Positions 1 through 9,682 are shown, counted from the first letter of the stretch. The stretch: DNA of 64,000 bases from Anabaena sp. 4-3 (GCF_001597745.1 NZ_LUHJ01000013.1:34213-98212); one strand, 5' to 3'. Notes: generated from the sequence alone by a model not told the origin. Program-made: numbers and translations.

Positions 1-376
1 CCCCCTCCCGCGTCAAATACTCCACAGTAAAGTTACCCACCTGTGTAGTTGAGAAGCCTTCTTGGGGGATGAGATGAATAGCCGTGACATTCCCGGTGGT
101 AGGATTTTCACTAATCGGTAACGCATCGCCATAACCGATTAAGCTGCCTAAAAGTAAAGTTTTACCGCTACTAAACTCACCCATCACACCAATTTTTACA
201 GGCGAAGTAGCCAGTTCTACAGTTTTCTCCGCAGCTTCCCGGAGACGCAAAATACAATCATCTAAGCTTGTGGGAATCCAATCTTCTTGTTTAGAAGGGG
301 TTTGCGGAACAGAATCTATTTTTCCGAGAATAAGTTCGCCGTACTCTTTAAAACGTCCAATTTTTTCTAGTTCCAT
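1..376 (-). CDS. Dynamin-like GTPase, N-terminal part (runs off the left edge)
   Basis: About 125 residues are visible; the rest lies beyond the left edge. The start ATG is at 374-376 and the frame stays open to base 1. A P-loop of the form GEFSSGKT lies near residues 67-74, preceded by the strand KIGVM. It is followed by a G2-like segment with PTTGNVTAI. The spacing and the GEFSSGKS/T form fit bacterial dynamin-like large GTPases, which hydrolyse GTP to remodel or fuse membranes. The first 60 residues look helical. The membrane-binding part is not visible, so the assignment rests on the G1/G2 region only. Another large GTPase family of the dynamin/septin superfamily is the main alternative. 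Confidence 0.72.
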   Translation of the reverse strand, partial: MELEKIGRFKEYGELILGKIDSVPQTPSKQEDWIPTSLDDCILRLREAAEKTVELATSPVKIGVMGEFSSGKTLLLGSLIGYGDALPISENPTTGNVTAIHLIPQEGFSTTQVGNFTVEYLTREG

Positions 377-922
377 AGAGTAGCCTTACAATAACATGAT
401 TTTCTGTGAGCTTTATAACACACAAAAAGCCAGTAACTTTTATCTTTACAAGGTGTTAAGGCTATCTTACGGATGATTTGCCGAGAATTTATCTATTTTG
501 GGATAACTTCAGATGATTATTTTTCCCAAGCAGTGCCGCTTACGGTATGCGTCAAGCTAATTTATCCCATCTTTGACATTCCTCAGCGTCAATTTTTGGT
601 ATTCCCTTACAAGTCAAGAGTGAATTTTCGCAGCCAGATTCAATATATTTAGATATTTTTGCCTTTTTTTCCTCAGTTTGTGCTGTTAACTTTCAGTAAT
701 CATACTAATTGTTTTTGCAACAAAATGAATTAGTATATGTAGCAAACACAAGTCAAAGCATATAAATTCTGCTTCATAGGAATTGTCTATATATATGATA
801 AGTAATGACAAGGTACTATGTGACAATAAAATTTTTTAAAAAACTAGAGAACATTTTTGTAGATAAATCCTAAAATTTCCCATCAAATAAAAACTTATCC
901 ATAACATCAGGAATATCAAGCG
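377..922. other. 546-base non-coding region with a 9-bp inverted repeat
   Basis: This AT-rich gap lies between two divergent genes and should hold both promoters. A perfect 9-bp inverted repeat (ATACTAATT at 702-710, AATTAGTAT at 728-736, 17-base loop) sits about 190 bases before the kinase start. It could be an operator or a weak hairpin. I see no convincing small gene or RNA here. Confidence 0.5.
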
Positions 923-3190
923 GTGTTAGAATCAAAAAAAGAATTTATAGGGGCAAAAAATATTTTAGAAGAACTGCAAGGTGAAATTGCAGAACACGAT
1001 ATTAACAAACAGCAGTTATGCCAAAGAAATTCAGAATTGGCAGCGATTTTAACATTAATACCAGACACATATTTCCGGCTGGATGCTGAGGGTAATATTT
1101 TAGATTATAAACCAGGGCAATCCGAATATACAGAGAGATTAGCAGAGATAATTCCCGGTAAACCTCTATTAGAATACCTACCACCACATATTAGAGGCAA
1201 TTTTCACCAGGCGATCGCCCAAGTTATACAAACAAAATTACCAGTCAATTTTACTTATAATTTTGCATTATCCCACAGAATTTGTACCTGTGAAGCTAGA
1301 TTACTATCCTTACAATCACAAGAAATTATAGTTTTAATTCGGGAAGTTAAACAAGCTATAGAAACAGAATTTTTACACGGTAACATTAACTTCCAAACAA
1401 TTTTACAAAATGACAATAATATTATTTACATCTTCACCAATGAAGGGAGATTTTCCTATGTTTCACCCAATTGGACTAAAATTTTAGGACATGATTTATC
1501 TGAGGTAATTGGTCAATCTTTTGTCCCCTTTATCCATCCTGATGATGTGCCACATTGTGTAGAATATTTGTCAAAAATTGTTAACACAGGTGAAAACCAA
1601 GAAGATGTAGAATATAGAGTAAAACATAAAGATGGCAGTTGGCGTTGGCATACAAGTAATGCCACAACTATTAAAGATGCCAATGGCAAAGTTTTGTACT
1701 GTCTTGGTATTGGTCATGATATTACCGCCCGCAAACTCACAGAAGAAGCACTAGCAGAGAGAGTCAAGTTAGCAAACTTTCGGGCTGAAGTTGATAGTTT
1801 CCTGGCGCAAAGTTCCAGTTTACAGGAAATGATGCAGGGTTGCACCGAAGCCATAGTCAAACATCTCAATGCAGCCTTTGCCCGCATCTGGACATTGAAC
1901 AAAGAAGAAAATATTCTAGAGTTGCAAGTCAGTTCTGGAATGTACACCCACATTAATGGCCCCCATAGATTTGTACCAGTAGGAAAATTTAAAATTGGTT
2001 TAATCGCCGAAGAAGGAAAACCCCACCTCACCAACTCCGTACAAACAGATCCCCGCGTGGGTAACAAAGAATGGGCTAAACAAGAGGGTATGGTAGCATT
2101 TGCGGGTTATCCCTTAATTGTGGAAGGAGAAACCCTAGGGGTAATAGCAATGTTTTCTCGCCAAACACTCAGCGATTCTACCTTTGAAAGTTTGGCAATT
2201 GTCGCCCATGAAATTGCTATTGGCATTAAGCGCAAACAAACAGAAGAAGCATTACGGCTATCTGAAGCTAAATTTAAAGAAGTGGCGAAAACTGCCCAAG
2301 AAAAAGCCCAGCAATTAGAAGCCACTTTATTAGAATTGCAGCAAACCCAAGTGCAATTAATTCACACTGAAAAAATGTCCAGCTTGGGACAATTAGTAGC
2401 AGGTATTGCCCACGAAATCAATAACCCGGTTAATTTTATTTACGGTAATATTAACCATGCCCGTGAATATGTTAGCGATTTGTTGGAGTTGGTAGAACTA
2501 TATCAACAGCATTACTGCCCACCAGTGCCAGAAATTCATGAACACATCTACGAGATAGATTTAGATTTTCTCAGTCAAGATTTGCCCAAACTCCTAGATT
2601 CTATAAATTTAGGGGCTGAACGTATCCGGCAGATAGTTCTGTCTTTACGAAATTTCTCGCGCATAGATGAAGATGGCATGAAGTCTGTAGATATTCATGA
2701 AGGTATTGATAGCACTTTATTACTACTACAAAACCGTCTGAAACCTAAAACGGGATATAGCGACATTAAAATCATTAAACAGTATGGCAATTTACCAAAA
2801 ATAGCCTGTCACGCCGGGCAGATCAATCAGGTGTTTATGAATTTGTTAGCTAATGCCATTGATGCTTTAGAAGAAGGCTTAGACAATATTCAACAGTCAA
2901 CAGTTAACCATCCTCAAGTGTTGACTCAACCGCAAATTCTCATACATACTGAACTTACTGCCGATCAACAAGCCCGGATTCGCATTGTAGATAATGGCCC
3001 CGGTATGACGGAAGAAGTACGCACTCACTTATTTGATCCGTTTTTCACCACAAAACCTATAGGAAAAGGTACGGGGATGGGTTTGTCAATTAGCTATCAA
3101 ATTATTGTCAACAAACACCAAGGTAAATTAGAGTGTATTTCAACCCCAGGAAAGGGTGCAGAGTTTATCATTACAATTCCATCTGGATGA
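923..3190 (+). CDS. PAS-PAS-GAF sensor histidine kinase (soluble, orphan)
   Basis: The protein is a 755-residue two-component sensor kinase. A short N-terminal coiled segment is followed by a PAS-like domain (about 40-145), a second PAS with PAC (about 153-270, HPDDVPH and KHKDGSWRWH), a GAF domain (about 290-435), a coiled coil (440-485), and a HisKA/HATPase core. The phospho-accepting His is H497 in GIAHEINNP. The ATP lid shows DNGPGM and GKGTGMGLSI. No membrane segment is seen, so it should be cytoplasmic. Translation starts at GTG 923, with AGGA about 10 bases upstream. No response regulator lies next to it, so it is an orphan kinase. The HEINNPVNF type is common in filamentous cyanobacteria. 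Its signal is unknown. Confidence 0.9.
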   Translation: MLESKKEFIGAKNILEELQGEIAEHDINKQQLCQRNSELAAILTLIPDTYFRLDAEGNILDYKPGQSEYTERLAEIIPGKPLLEYLPPHIRGNFHQAIAQVIQTKLPVNFTYNFALSHRICTCEARLLSLQSQEIIVLIREVKQAIETEFLHGNINFQTILQNDNNIIYIFTNEGRFSYVSPNWTKILGHDLSEVIGQSFVPFIHPDDVPHCVEYLSKIVNTGENQEDVEYRVKHKDGSWRWHTSNATTIKDANGKVLYCLGIGHDITARKLTEEALAERVKLANFRAEVDSFLAQSSSLQEMMQGCTEAIVKHLNAAFARIWTLNKEENILELQVSSGMYTHINGPHRFVPVGKFKIGLIAEEGKPHLTNSVQTDPRVGNKEWAKQEGMVAFAGYPLIVEGETLGVIAMFSRQTLSDSTFESLAIVAHEIAIGIKRKQTEEALRLSEAKFKEVAKTAQEKAQQLEATLLELQQTQVQLIHTEKMSSLGQLVAGIAHEINNPVNFIYGNINHAREYVSDLLELVELYQQHYCPPVPEIHEHIYEIDLDFLSQDLPKLLDSINLGAERIRQIVLSLRNFSRIDEDGMKSVDIHEGIDSTLLLLQNRLKPKTGYSDIKIIKQYGNLPKIACHAGQINQVFMNLLANAIDALEEGLDNIQQSTVNHPQVLTQPQILIHTELTADQQARIRIVDNGPGMTEEVRTHLFDPFFTTKPIGKGTGMGLSISYQIIVNKHQGKLECISTPGKGAEFIITIPSG

Positions 3191-3191
3191 T

Positions 3192-3569
3192 ATGAGTTTT
3201 CAATGTACAGGTGCAATTGTCACAATAGCCACCTTTAATCTCGATCAATTAGTAAATTTTTATAGTAATTTGTTGACAGAAAACCCAATAAATGTTATTC
3301 CTAACGTCTATGCTGAGTTTCAGATGGCTGGTTTGAAATTAGGGATTTTTCGCCCGAAAAACCGAGATAATGCAGAATTTCAAAACGCAGCAGCCAGCAA
3401 AATGAGTTTATGTTTAGAGGTGAGTGACTTAGAAGCAGCGATCGCCCATCTGGTAAATTTAGGTTATCCACCACCAGGAGAAATTGCGATCGCCTCCCAC
3501 GGCAGAGAAATTTACGCCTACGATCCTGATGGCAATCGTTTGATTTTACATCAAAGCCATAGGGGATAA
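3192..3569 (+). CDS. VOC-fold (glyoxalase/dioxygenase-like) protein
   Basis: A 125-residue protein of the vicinal-oxygen-chelate superfamily. The first beta-alpha unit reads VTIATFNLDQLVNFYSNLL, and the last strands AYDPDGNRLIL are typical of the family. I chose ATG 3192, two bases after the kinase stop codon; an upstream GTG at 3156 would overlap the kinase and add 12 unrelated residues. The tight spacing suggests translation coupled to the histidine kinase. VOC proteins include glyoxalase I, dioxygenases and antibiotic-binding proteins. The substrate cannot be named, and a single VOC unit of this size normally works as a dimer. Confidence 0.8.
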   Translation: MSFQCTGAIVTIATFNLDQLVNFYSNLLTENPINVIPNVYAEFQMAGLKLGIFRPKNRDNAEFQNAAASKMSLCLEVSDLEAAIAHLVNLGYPPPGEIAIASHGREIYAYDPDGNRLILHQSHRG

Positions 3570-3620
3570 TAAAGGGAACAAGGCAGCAGGGTGCAGGGGA
3601 GAATAGTAAAATAAGTTGTT

Positions 3621-3675
3621 CCCCAATCCCCAATCCCCAATTCCCAATCCCCAATTCCCAATCCCCAATCCCCAA
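3621..3675. repeat. Short tandem repeat, CCCCAAT-type heptamer
   Basis: About eight imperfect copies of a 7-base unit (CCCCAAT with TTCCCAAT variants) end four bases before the ATG of rbgA. Such short tandemly repeated repetitive sequences are typical of heterocystous cyanobacteria. The tract is open in the reading frame of rbgA, so an automated start call could wrongly include 21 repeat-encoded residues. Confidence 0.9.
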
Positions 3676-3678
3676 ACT

Positions 3679-4566
3679 ATGGGCTTAACAGATAACTATA
3701 AATTAAACCTGATTCAGTGGTATCCTGGTCATATTGCCAAGGCGGAAAAGAATCTTAAACAACAGCTATCCCTGGTAGATGTAGTATTTGAGGTACGAGA
3801 CGCGCGGATTCCTTTAGCTACACACCACCCGCAAATCGATGAGTGGGTAGGAAATAAACCGCGAGTTTTGGTATTAAATAGGTTAGATATGATACCAGTC
3901 CAGGTGCGATCGCTGTGGACAGATTACTTTGAAAATCGGGATGTAGTTCCCTATTTTACCAATGCACAACATGGTCAAGGCGTGGCAGCAGTTGCCAAAG
4001 CCGCCCAAGCCGCAGGAGTAGCAGTCAATCAAAGAAGACGCGATCGCGGGATGTTACCTCGTCGTGTCCGGGCTGTAGTGATTGGTTTTCCCAACGTCGG
4101 TAAATCAGCCTTAATCAATCGGTTATTAGGCAAGCGTGTAGTCGAAAGTGCAGCCCGTCCAGGGGTGACGCGTCAATTGCGCTGGGTACGCATTTCTGAT
4201 CAGTTGGAATTATTAGATGCACCCGGAGTCATTCCCGCTAAATTGGGAAATCAAGAAGCAGCAGTCAAACTAGCAATTTGTGATGATATCGGTCAAGCAT
4301 CTTATGATAACCAGTTAGTAGCGGCTGCATTCGTAGATATACTTAACTCTTTGTTAGAACAAGCCGGTGAGTTACTACCGAAATCACCCTTGTATTCGCG
4401 TTACGAACTCGACCCCATACCCTACACAGGAGAATCGTACTTACACGCATTAGCAGAACATCGCTATCAAGGTGATGTAGAGAGAACAGCTAGACAACTG
4501 TTAACAGATTACCGCAAAGGTTTATTAGGCACTCTCCCCTTAGAATTACCTACAGTTAACAGCTGA
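3679..4566 (+). CDS. rbgA: Ribosome biogenesis GTPase RbgA/YlqF
   Basis: A 295-residue circularly permuted GTPase that helps assemble the large ribosomal subunit. The G motifs come in the permuted order: G4 NRLD (67-70), then G1 GFPNVGKS (136-143), G2 T164, and G3 DAPG (180-183). The N-terminal segment WYPGHIAKAEK is the YlqF signature. The C-terminal tail (about 220-295) is the usual RNA-binding helical domain. ATG 3679 was chosen because everything upstream is repeat-encoded (NPQSPIPNPQ). Its last 21 bases overlap the 3' end of the convergent secreted-protein gene. Confidence 0.93.
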   Translation: MGLTDNYKLNLIQWYPGHIAKAEKNLKQQLSLVDVVFEVRDARIPLATHHPQIDEWVGNKPRVLVLNRLDMIPVQVRSLWTDYFENRDVVPYFTNAQHGQGVAAVAKAAQAAGVAVNQRRRDRGMLPRRVRAVVIGFPNVGKSALINRLLGKRVVESAARPGVTRQLRWVRISDQLELLDAPGVIPAKLGNQEAAVKLAICDDIGQASYDNQLVAAAFVDILNSLLEQAGELLPKSPLYSRYELDPIPYTGESYLHALAEHRYQGDVERTARQLLTDYRKGLLGTLPLELPTVNS

Positions 4567-5289
4567 AGCCGAATTTACCCTTTTTAAGTCACCACTAAAT
4601 ACCACCGTATATTGAAAAGGTGATGAACCAGAACAAGTCATGGAACTTCGATCACGGCGACGGGGAGACCACCAAGACTGTGCATTCACAGTCAAAGCTT
4701 TCCCATTCCATGACAAACCAGTAACAACTAAAGAATTAGTTTTACCATCACTAGGTTTTCTAGCAGATAAAAAACTTGCCCTGGTAATATTACCATTGCC
4801 GGGATCGATCCGGGTGAGAACCGCGACTTTTGCACCACCGCCGCTACCATAAGAAGTTAGCCAACCTTGAGTAGCAAAACGACGAAAATCATTACCATTC
4901 TGGGTGCCGGTGGAACTGAACACACCATACATATTTTTGCCACCATCCCAATATAATCCGTAGCCTGTACCATCATCGAGTGTAGTTTCGTAGTCAGTAC
5001 GGCACCATCTTCTGCGTCCATTGTCAAAACGGATGAGGATGGGATTTTGGTTTATAGATGATACTTGCTGATAACCGATATAAATAGTAGTCAGTCCATT
5101 GACAACCTTGGGGCCATTTTTTAATTTGATGGTTGTCTCATTGTCCTGACAGGAGAATGTCACAGCTTTACCGACAGAAGATTTAATTCTAGTTTGAGCA
5201 ACTGCTGAAGGACTGACTAAATCAGCTGTTAACACTACTGATAAACATAAAACACCGAGATATTTTGCCAATTGGTGATATTTGATCAT
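4546..5289 (-). CDS. Secreted protein of unknown function
   Basis: A 247-residue protein with a clear signal peptide: K9 is followed by the hydrophobic run LGVLCLSVVLTADLV, and the likely signal peptidase site is PSAVA|Q near residue 31. The mature part is rich in beta-prone, Gly/Ser/Thr-containing stretches. It has two pairs of cysteines (CQD and WCR early; MTCSGSS and NCR late), which could form disulfides in the periplasm or outside. I do not recognise the family. It overlaps the end of rbgA by 21 bases tail to tail. The start is ATG 5287-5289. Confidence 0.75.
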   Translation of the reverse strand: MIKYHQLAKYLGVLCLSVVLTADLVSPSAVAQTRIKSSVGKAVTFSCQDNETTIKLKNGPKVVNGLTTIYIGYQQVSSINQNPILIRFDNGRRRWCRTDYETTLDDGTGYGLYWDGGKNMYGVFSSTGTQNGNDFRRFATQGWLTSYGSGGGAKVAVLTRIDPGNGNITRASFLSARKPSDGKTNSLVVTGLSWNGKALTVNAQSWWSPRRRDRSSMTCSGSSPFQYTVVFSGDLKRVNSASAVNCR

Positions 5290-5742
5290 GGAACCTGTCC
5301 GAAATTCATCTCAACAAAAAATGCAGGAGTCAGGAAAGTCATGTATATAGTCTGCTACGGCAGGCTATTCTGACTCAAGAATATCAGTAATAAAAATTAC
5401 AATTTGCTAATAAGCTGCAATTAGCTATTTGAAATTACAATTATTATTCTAAAAGCTTTTTTGAGGATTACGAAAAATTGTCTTACGTAAAAATACTTAA
5501 TTTTGTTTAAAAATTCTATGAATATTTTTCTGTAAGTATTTTCACGAGTTAGTATTATTTAATACGGAGAAGAAGAAACTGGGGTGATCCTCACTGCATC
5601 TCACGGAATACAGGGTTAAAGTGATGTTTACTACAAATAGTTGTCGTTCGCTATGAACAGTGCCATAAAGAAATGGTAAAAGGGATAACCCTGACTGAAA
5701 TCTGTTTGCGCCCCCAACCCCCAGGATAAACACATCACACTC
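5290..5742. other. 453-base divergent intergenic region
   Basis: AT-rich spacer between the divergently transcribed secreted-protein and adenylate-cyclase genes. It should contain both promoters. I found no strong hairpin, repeat or short gene; a 63-codon open frame on the minus strand (5542-5733) has no ribosome site or recognisable features. Confidence 0.4.
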
Positions 5743-7389
5743 ATGACTGAACTGACTTTACGCTTACACCAGGGAGATACGGAAACAAATGTGACTGTGA
5801 ATCAAGATGTATTCACAATTGGTAGGTTGCCAGAATGTAACTTATACTTACCTTTCGGGGGAGTTTCCCGCAAACACGCCCAAATCGTCAAACAGGCTGA
5901 TGGTACATGGGTAATTGAGGATTTGGGTAGTAAAAACGGGACACAGGTTAATCAAAGTTTTATTAGCAACGCTCAAAAGCTCAAACACGGTGATGTCATT
6001 TGGTTAGGGAATGTGAATTTAATTGTGCTGTTTGAAATTCCTGCCACACCGACATCACCAACGAAGCTAGTAACCGTTGCGGAGACTGCGGAACAAAGAA
6101 CAATTTTTCGGAACGCCAAAGAACTACAACAGCAATGGATAGAAGCTGATAGTCAAGATAGTGATATTGGCAATAAGAATAAAACTATAGCCCGGCTCAA
6201 AGATTTAGTAGATATAGCCAAAAATCTTTGTGCAGCAGCATCTATAGAAGAGATTTTTTCACAAGTTGAACAAGTTGTATTTCGTTATCTTAGCAGTATT
6301 GACCGCCTGGCTTTATTAATTGATGTGAATGGTTGTGGTGATTTAGAGTTAATCAATGCTGCTACGAGAAACAAAACTGAACAGCATTATTTATTAGCTG
6401 ATGCTAGTTGGATTAGTCGGAGTATTTGTCAAAAAGTATTTGCAGAAAAAGTAGTGATTCAAACTGCTGATACTCAAAAAGATGAAAGATTTTCAGGAGA
6501 ATATAGCATTTTACTTAAAGGTATTCGTAGTGCTATGGCTGTACCTTTATGGGATGAAAATAAAGTAGTAGGTGTGCTTTATGCGGATGCTCATCTTTCT
6601 TCTTACCATTGGGAAAATGAAGGAGAGGAAGAACTCAGCTTTTTTTCAGCGTTAGCTAATCTTGTGGCTTCCAGTGTACAACGTTGGTTACTAGCAGAAA
6701 AACTCAAAACCGAAGAAGTAATTCGCCATCGCTTAGAAAGATATCATTCTCCGGCGGTAGTACAGCAGTTGATTTCTGTCGGTGGTTTACCTGATGGACG
6801 TTTACCGCCGGCGGAGAGTGAAATTAGTATTTTGTTTGCAGATTTAGTAGGTTTTACGGCTATTTCTGAAAGGTTAACACCAACTGCGATCGCTCAATTA
6901 TTAAATAACTTATTTGAAGAAATGCTACAAGAAGTGTTTGCTTGTGGCGGTACGTTAGATAAATATATCGGTGATTGTATCATGGCATTTTTTGGCGCAC
7001 CCGAACCGCAAGCCGACCATGCCGAGCGCGCCACAGCCGCCGCTAAAGGTATGCTAACTCGTTTAAAACATCTCAATGCCAACGGTTTTTGGCAAGAACC
7101 CCTACAATTACGCATTGCGATTAATACTGGTAAGGCGGTTGTGGGAGATGTGGGTAGTTCCCAAAGAGTAGAATACACAGCATTAGGTGCTACTATTAAC
7201 CTAGCCGCACGTATGGAAGGAATTTGTCCTCCTGGTGAATGTGTAATTAGTGAAGTCACTTATCAATTACTTTCACAACCTTCTGACTTCCAAGCTATGG
7301 GAGATTATCGCTTTAAAGGTATTGATAGATTAGTCAAAGTTTATCAAACAAACTTACAACAAGCGACAACAATTATTAGTCATTTGTAA
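5743..7389 (+). CDS. FHA-GAF class III adenylate cyclase (CyaD-like)
   Basis: A 548-residue cytoplasmic signalling enzyme expected to make cAMP from ATP. It has an FHA phosphothreonine-binding domain (about 1-105; GRLPECNLYL, GGVSRKHAQI, DLGSKNGT), a GAF domain (about 165-315) and a class III cyclase domain (about 350-545). The metal-binding aspartates are in FADLVGF and YIGDCIMAFF, and the transition-state Arg is in NLAAR. The residue before ALGATIN is Thr, where class IIIa enzymes have Asp; this marks the class IIIb type, which in cyanobacteria is bicarbonate-stimulated. Domain order resembles what I recall of Anabaena CyaD. FHA suggests a link to Ser/Thr kinases. Confidence 0.9.
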   Translation: MTELTLRLHQGDTETNVTVNQDVFTIGRLPECNLYLPFGGVSRKHAQIVKQADGTWVIEDLGSKNGTQVNQSFISNAQKLKHGDVIWLGNVNLIVLFEIPATPTSPTKLVTVAETAEQRTIFRNAKELQQQWIEADSQDSDIGNKNKTIARLKDLVDIAKNLCAAASIEEIFSQVEQVVFRYLSSIDRLALLIDVNGCGDLELINAATRNKTEQHYLLADASWISRSICQKVFAEKVVIQTADTQKDERFSGEYSILLKGIRSAMAVPLWDENKVVGVLYADAHLSSYHWENEGEEELSFFSALANLVASSVQRWLLAEKLKTEEVIRHRLERYHSPAVVQQLISVGGLPDGRLPPAESEISILFADLVGFTAISERLTPTAIAQLLNNLFEEMLQEVFACGGTLDKYIGDCIMAFFGAPEPQADHAERATAAAKGMLTRLKHLNANGFWQEPLQLRIAINTGKAVVGDVGSSQRVEYTALGATINLAARMEGICPPGECVISEVTYQLLSQPSDFQAMGDYRFKGIDRLVKVYQTNLQQATTIISHL

Positions 7390-7390
7390 A

Positions 7391-7408
7391 GACGCGATTC
7401 ATCGCGTC
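7391..7408. terminator. Palindrome after the cyclase gene, possible terminator
   Basis: GACGCGA and TCGCGTC form a perfect 7-bp stem with loop TTCA, two bases after the cyclase stop codon. It belongs to the GTAGAGACG-type palindrome family seen elsewhere in the window (24785, 57359, 61128). No long T run follows, so it may be a mobile repeat acting as a weak terminator. Confidence 0.5.
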
Positions 7409-7525
7409 TCTACAATAGCCATTAAATAATATCCTAACTAATTGTCTGGGCTTTCTTCAAATAGAAAGATGCCATTGTCACACTTATCAGTTTAAAAGAT
7501 AATTGGACATACCCAGATAATCACG

Positions 7526-8065
7526 ATGAAAAAAGATTCATTGCTGGAGTCGTTAGTCAATCTTCTGCTACCTCTAGCATTAATTTTGGGGTTAGTTTTA
7601 CTGTTAGGGATTAACGTTGGAGACGTTGAGACAACAACAGACTCTACAAGTCCTTTGGAATTATGGCTCAAGCTGATAGTTGACTACTTAGCAGCAGCAG
7701 CAGAAATCGCCGCCGCCGTAGTTATCGGATTGGCTGTATTTCGCAGTATTGCTATTTATTTTCGCCAATTATTTTATCGTTATAAACAACATATTGATGC
7801 TACTGAAGTAGTGCGTCTGCAATTAGGCAGGGCATTAGCGTTAGGTTTAGAATTTACTGTTGCTAGTGATATTTTGCAGACAGCAGTTGCACCCACACGC
7901 CAAGATATTCTCAATCTGGGGGCTATTGTACTGTTAAGAACTCTGCTGAACTACTTCTTAGAAAGGGAGATTAGGCAGGTGGAACAAGCTAATTTTACCA
8001 GTAGAGAAAACTATCGTCAGTCATCTTTAGATAAATCTGAATTGCATCAAAATGAAAATAAATAG
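7526..8065 (+). CDS. DUF1622 membrane protein
   Basis: A 179-residue integral membrane protein with three predicted helices: LLLPLALILGLVLLLGI (about 13-29), AAAAEIAAAVVIGLAVF (about 56-75) and a C-terminal helix around ILNLGAIVLLRTLLNYFL. The conserved stretch LGLEFTVASDILQTA followed by LRTLLNYFLEREI is characteristic of the DUF1622 (COG4828) family, whose function is unknown. The extra N-terminal helix and polar C-terminal tail are longer than in short family members of about 120 residues. It starts at ATG 7526. Confidence 0.82.
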   Translation: MKKDSLLESLVNLLLPLALILGLVLLLGINVGDVETTTDSTSPLELWLKLIVDYLAAAAEIAAAVVIGLAVFRSIAIYFRQLFYRYKQHIDATEVVRLQLGRALALGLEFTVASDILQTAVAPTRQDILNLGAIVLLRTLLNYFLEREIRQVEQANFTSRENYRQSSLDKSELHQNENK

Positions 8066-8310
8066 TTATTTATTGTTTATCTGTATGGAAAAGATGATTT
8101 TTTCACCACAGAGGCATGGGGACAACCGGGACTATTTCGTGATTATTACTGAAGCATTTAGTGTAATTTTATGCAAAATTGATTGCAATATTTTAAGATT
8201 GAGCAACTGAGTCCAAATTCAAAGACTACAATTTGTGTGGTAGCCCCCTTAAAAAATATGTGTAACACTAAGAAGCTACCTCAAGCTATTTTAAACCGGG
8301 AGGTCAGGGA

Positions 8311-9678
8311 ATGGCGATCGCCACTATCAATCCCGCTACTGGGGAGACGCTCAAAACCTTTGAGCCACTCAACGATGTAGAAATTGCCGCTAAATTAGAT
8401 ACGGCACAACAGGCTTTTGAAAAGTACCGTCATACAAGTTTTGCAGAGCGATCGCAGTGTTTAATGGCGGCTGCGTCCATTTTAGAGCAAGAAAAGGCTG
8501 ATTTTGCCAAAATCATGACTCTAGAAATGGGCAAGCCTTACAAAGCTGCGATCGCAGAAGTGGAAAAATGCGCTGTGGTTTGTCGCTACTACGCCGAACA
8601 CGCCGCCGATTTCTTAGCTGATGTGACAGTGAAAACTGATGCTAGCCATAGTTTTGTACGCTATCAACCTCTAGGCGTAATTCTCGCCGTCATGCCGTGG
8701 AATTTCCCCTTCTGGCAGGTGTTTAGGTTCGCAGCACCCGCATTAATGGCGGGTAACGTCGGCTTACTCAAACACGCTTCTAATGTGCCACAGTGCGCTT
8801 TGGCAATAGAAGAAATAATTCGCCAGGCGGGTTTTCCTGAAGGTGCATTTCAAACCCTGTTAATTGGTGCGGCGAAAGTTGCTGATTTAATCGCCGATGA
8901 CAGAGTAAAAGCCGCTACCTTAACCGGAAGCGAACCAGCCGGTGCATCCCTAGCGGCGGCGGCGGGAAAACAAATTAAAAAAACTGTGTTGGAATTGGGC
9001 GGAAGTGACCCATTTATTGTTTTAGAAACTGCGGATTTAGCAGCAGCCGTGGCGACAGCAACCACAGCACGGATGTTAAATAATGGTCAATCTTGTATAG
9101 CAGCGAAACGCTTTATAGTAGCAGAAGCGATCGCAGATCAATTTGAGAAGTTGCTATTAGAAAAATTCACAGCCTTGAAGATTGGTGATCCCATGCTTCC
9201 CGACACCGATTTAGGCCCATTAGCAACACCTGATATTCTGCAAGATTTAGACCAACAAGTAAAAACTGCGGTTAAAAGTGGGGGAAAAATCCTCACAGGT
9301 GGACAACCTTTATCAGACATTTCTGGAAACTTTTACCCGCCAACAATTATCATAGATATTCCGATAGACGCGCCCATTGCCCAAGAAGAATTTTTTGGCC
9401 CAGTGGCGTTGTTATTCCGTGTGCCAAATATAGATGCTGCGATTAAACTAGCAAATGCTACACCCTTTGGTTTAGGTGCAAGTGCTTGGACAAATAACGA
9501 CCAAGAACGCGATCGCTTAATTACAGAAATTGATGCCGGTGCAGTATTTATTAACGGCTTAGTGAAATCTGACCCCCGACTACCGTTTGGTGGTATCAAA
9601 CGTTCTGGATATGGCAGAGAACTCAGTATTCAAGGGATACATGAGTTTGTCAATGTGAAAACTGTTTGGGTGAAATAG
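8311..9678 (+). CDS. gabD: NAD(P)-dependent succinic semialdehyde dehydrogenase
   Basis: A 455-residue aldehyde dehydrogenase. The general base is E228 in VLELGGSDPF and the catalytic thiol is C262 in NNGQSCIAAKR; MPWNFPFWQ (128-136) is the substrate/cofactor entry motif. It oxidises succinic semialdehyde to succinate. The 2-oxoglutarate decarboxylase gene follows 106 bases downstream on the same strand, and this pair is the established cyanobacterial bypass for the missing 2-oxoglutarate dehydrogenase. The start ATG 8311 has GGAGG and AGGGA upstream. The size matches the short 454-455-residue cyanobacterial form. Confidence 0.93.
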   Translation: MAIATINPATGETLKTFEPLNDVEIAAKLDTAQQAFEKYRHTSFAERSQCLMAAASILEQEKADFAKIMTLEMGKPYKAAIAEVEKCAVVCRYYAEHAADFLADVTVKTDASHSFVRYQPLGVILAVMPWNFPFWQVFRFAAPALMAGNVGLLKHASNVPQCALAIEEIIRQAGFPEGAFQTLLIGAAKVADLIADDRVKAATLTGSEPAGASLAAAAGKQIKKTVLELGGSDPFIVLETADLAAAVATATTARMLNNGQSCIAAKRFIVAEAIADQFEKLLLEKFTALKIGDPMLPDTDLGPLATPDILQDLDQQVKTAVKSGGKILTGGQPLSDISGNFYPPTIIIDIPIDAPIAQEEFFGPVALLFRVPNIDAAIKLANATPFGLGASAWTNNDQERDRLITEIDAGAVFINGLVKSDPRLPFGGIKRSGYGRELSIQGIHEFVNVKTVWVK

Positions 9679-9682
9679 GAAT

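Noticed and set aside
8183-8380. 65-codon frame before the dehydrogenase
   Set aside because: Overlaps the well-supported start of the dehydrogenase in another frame.
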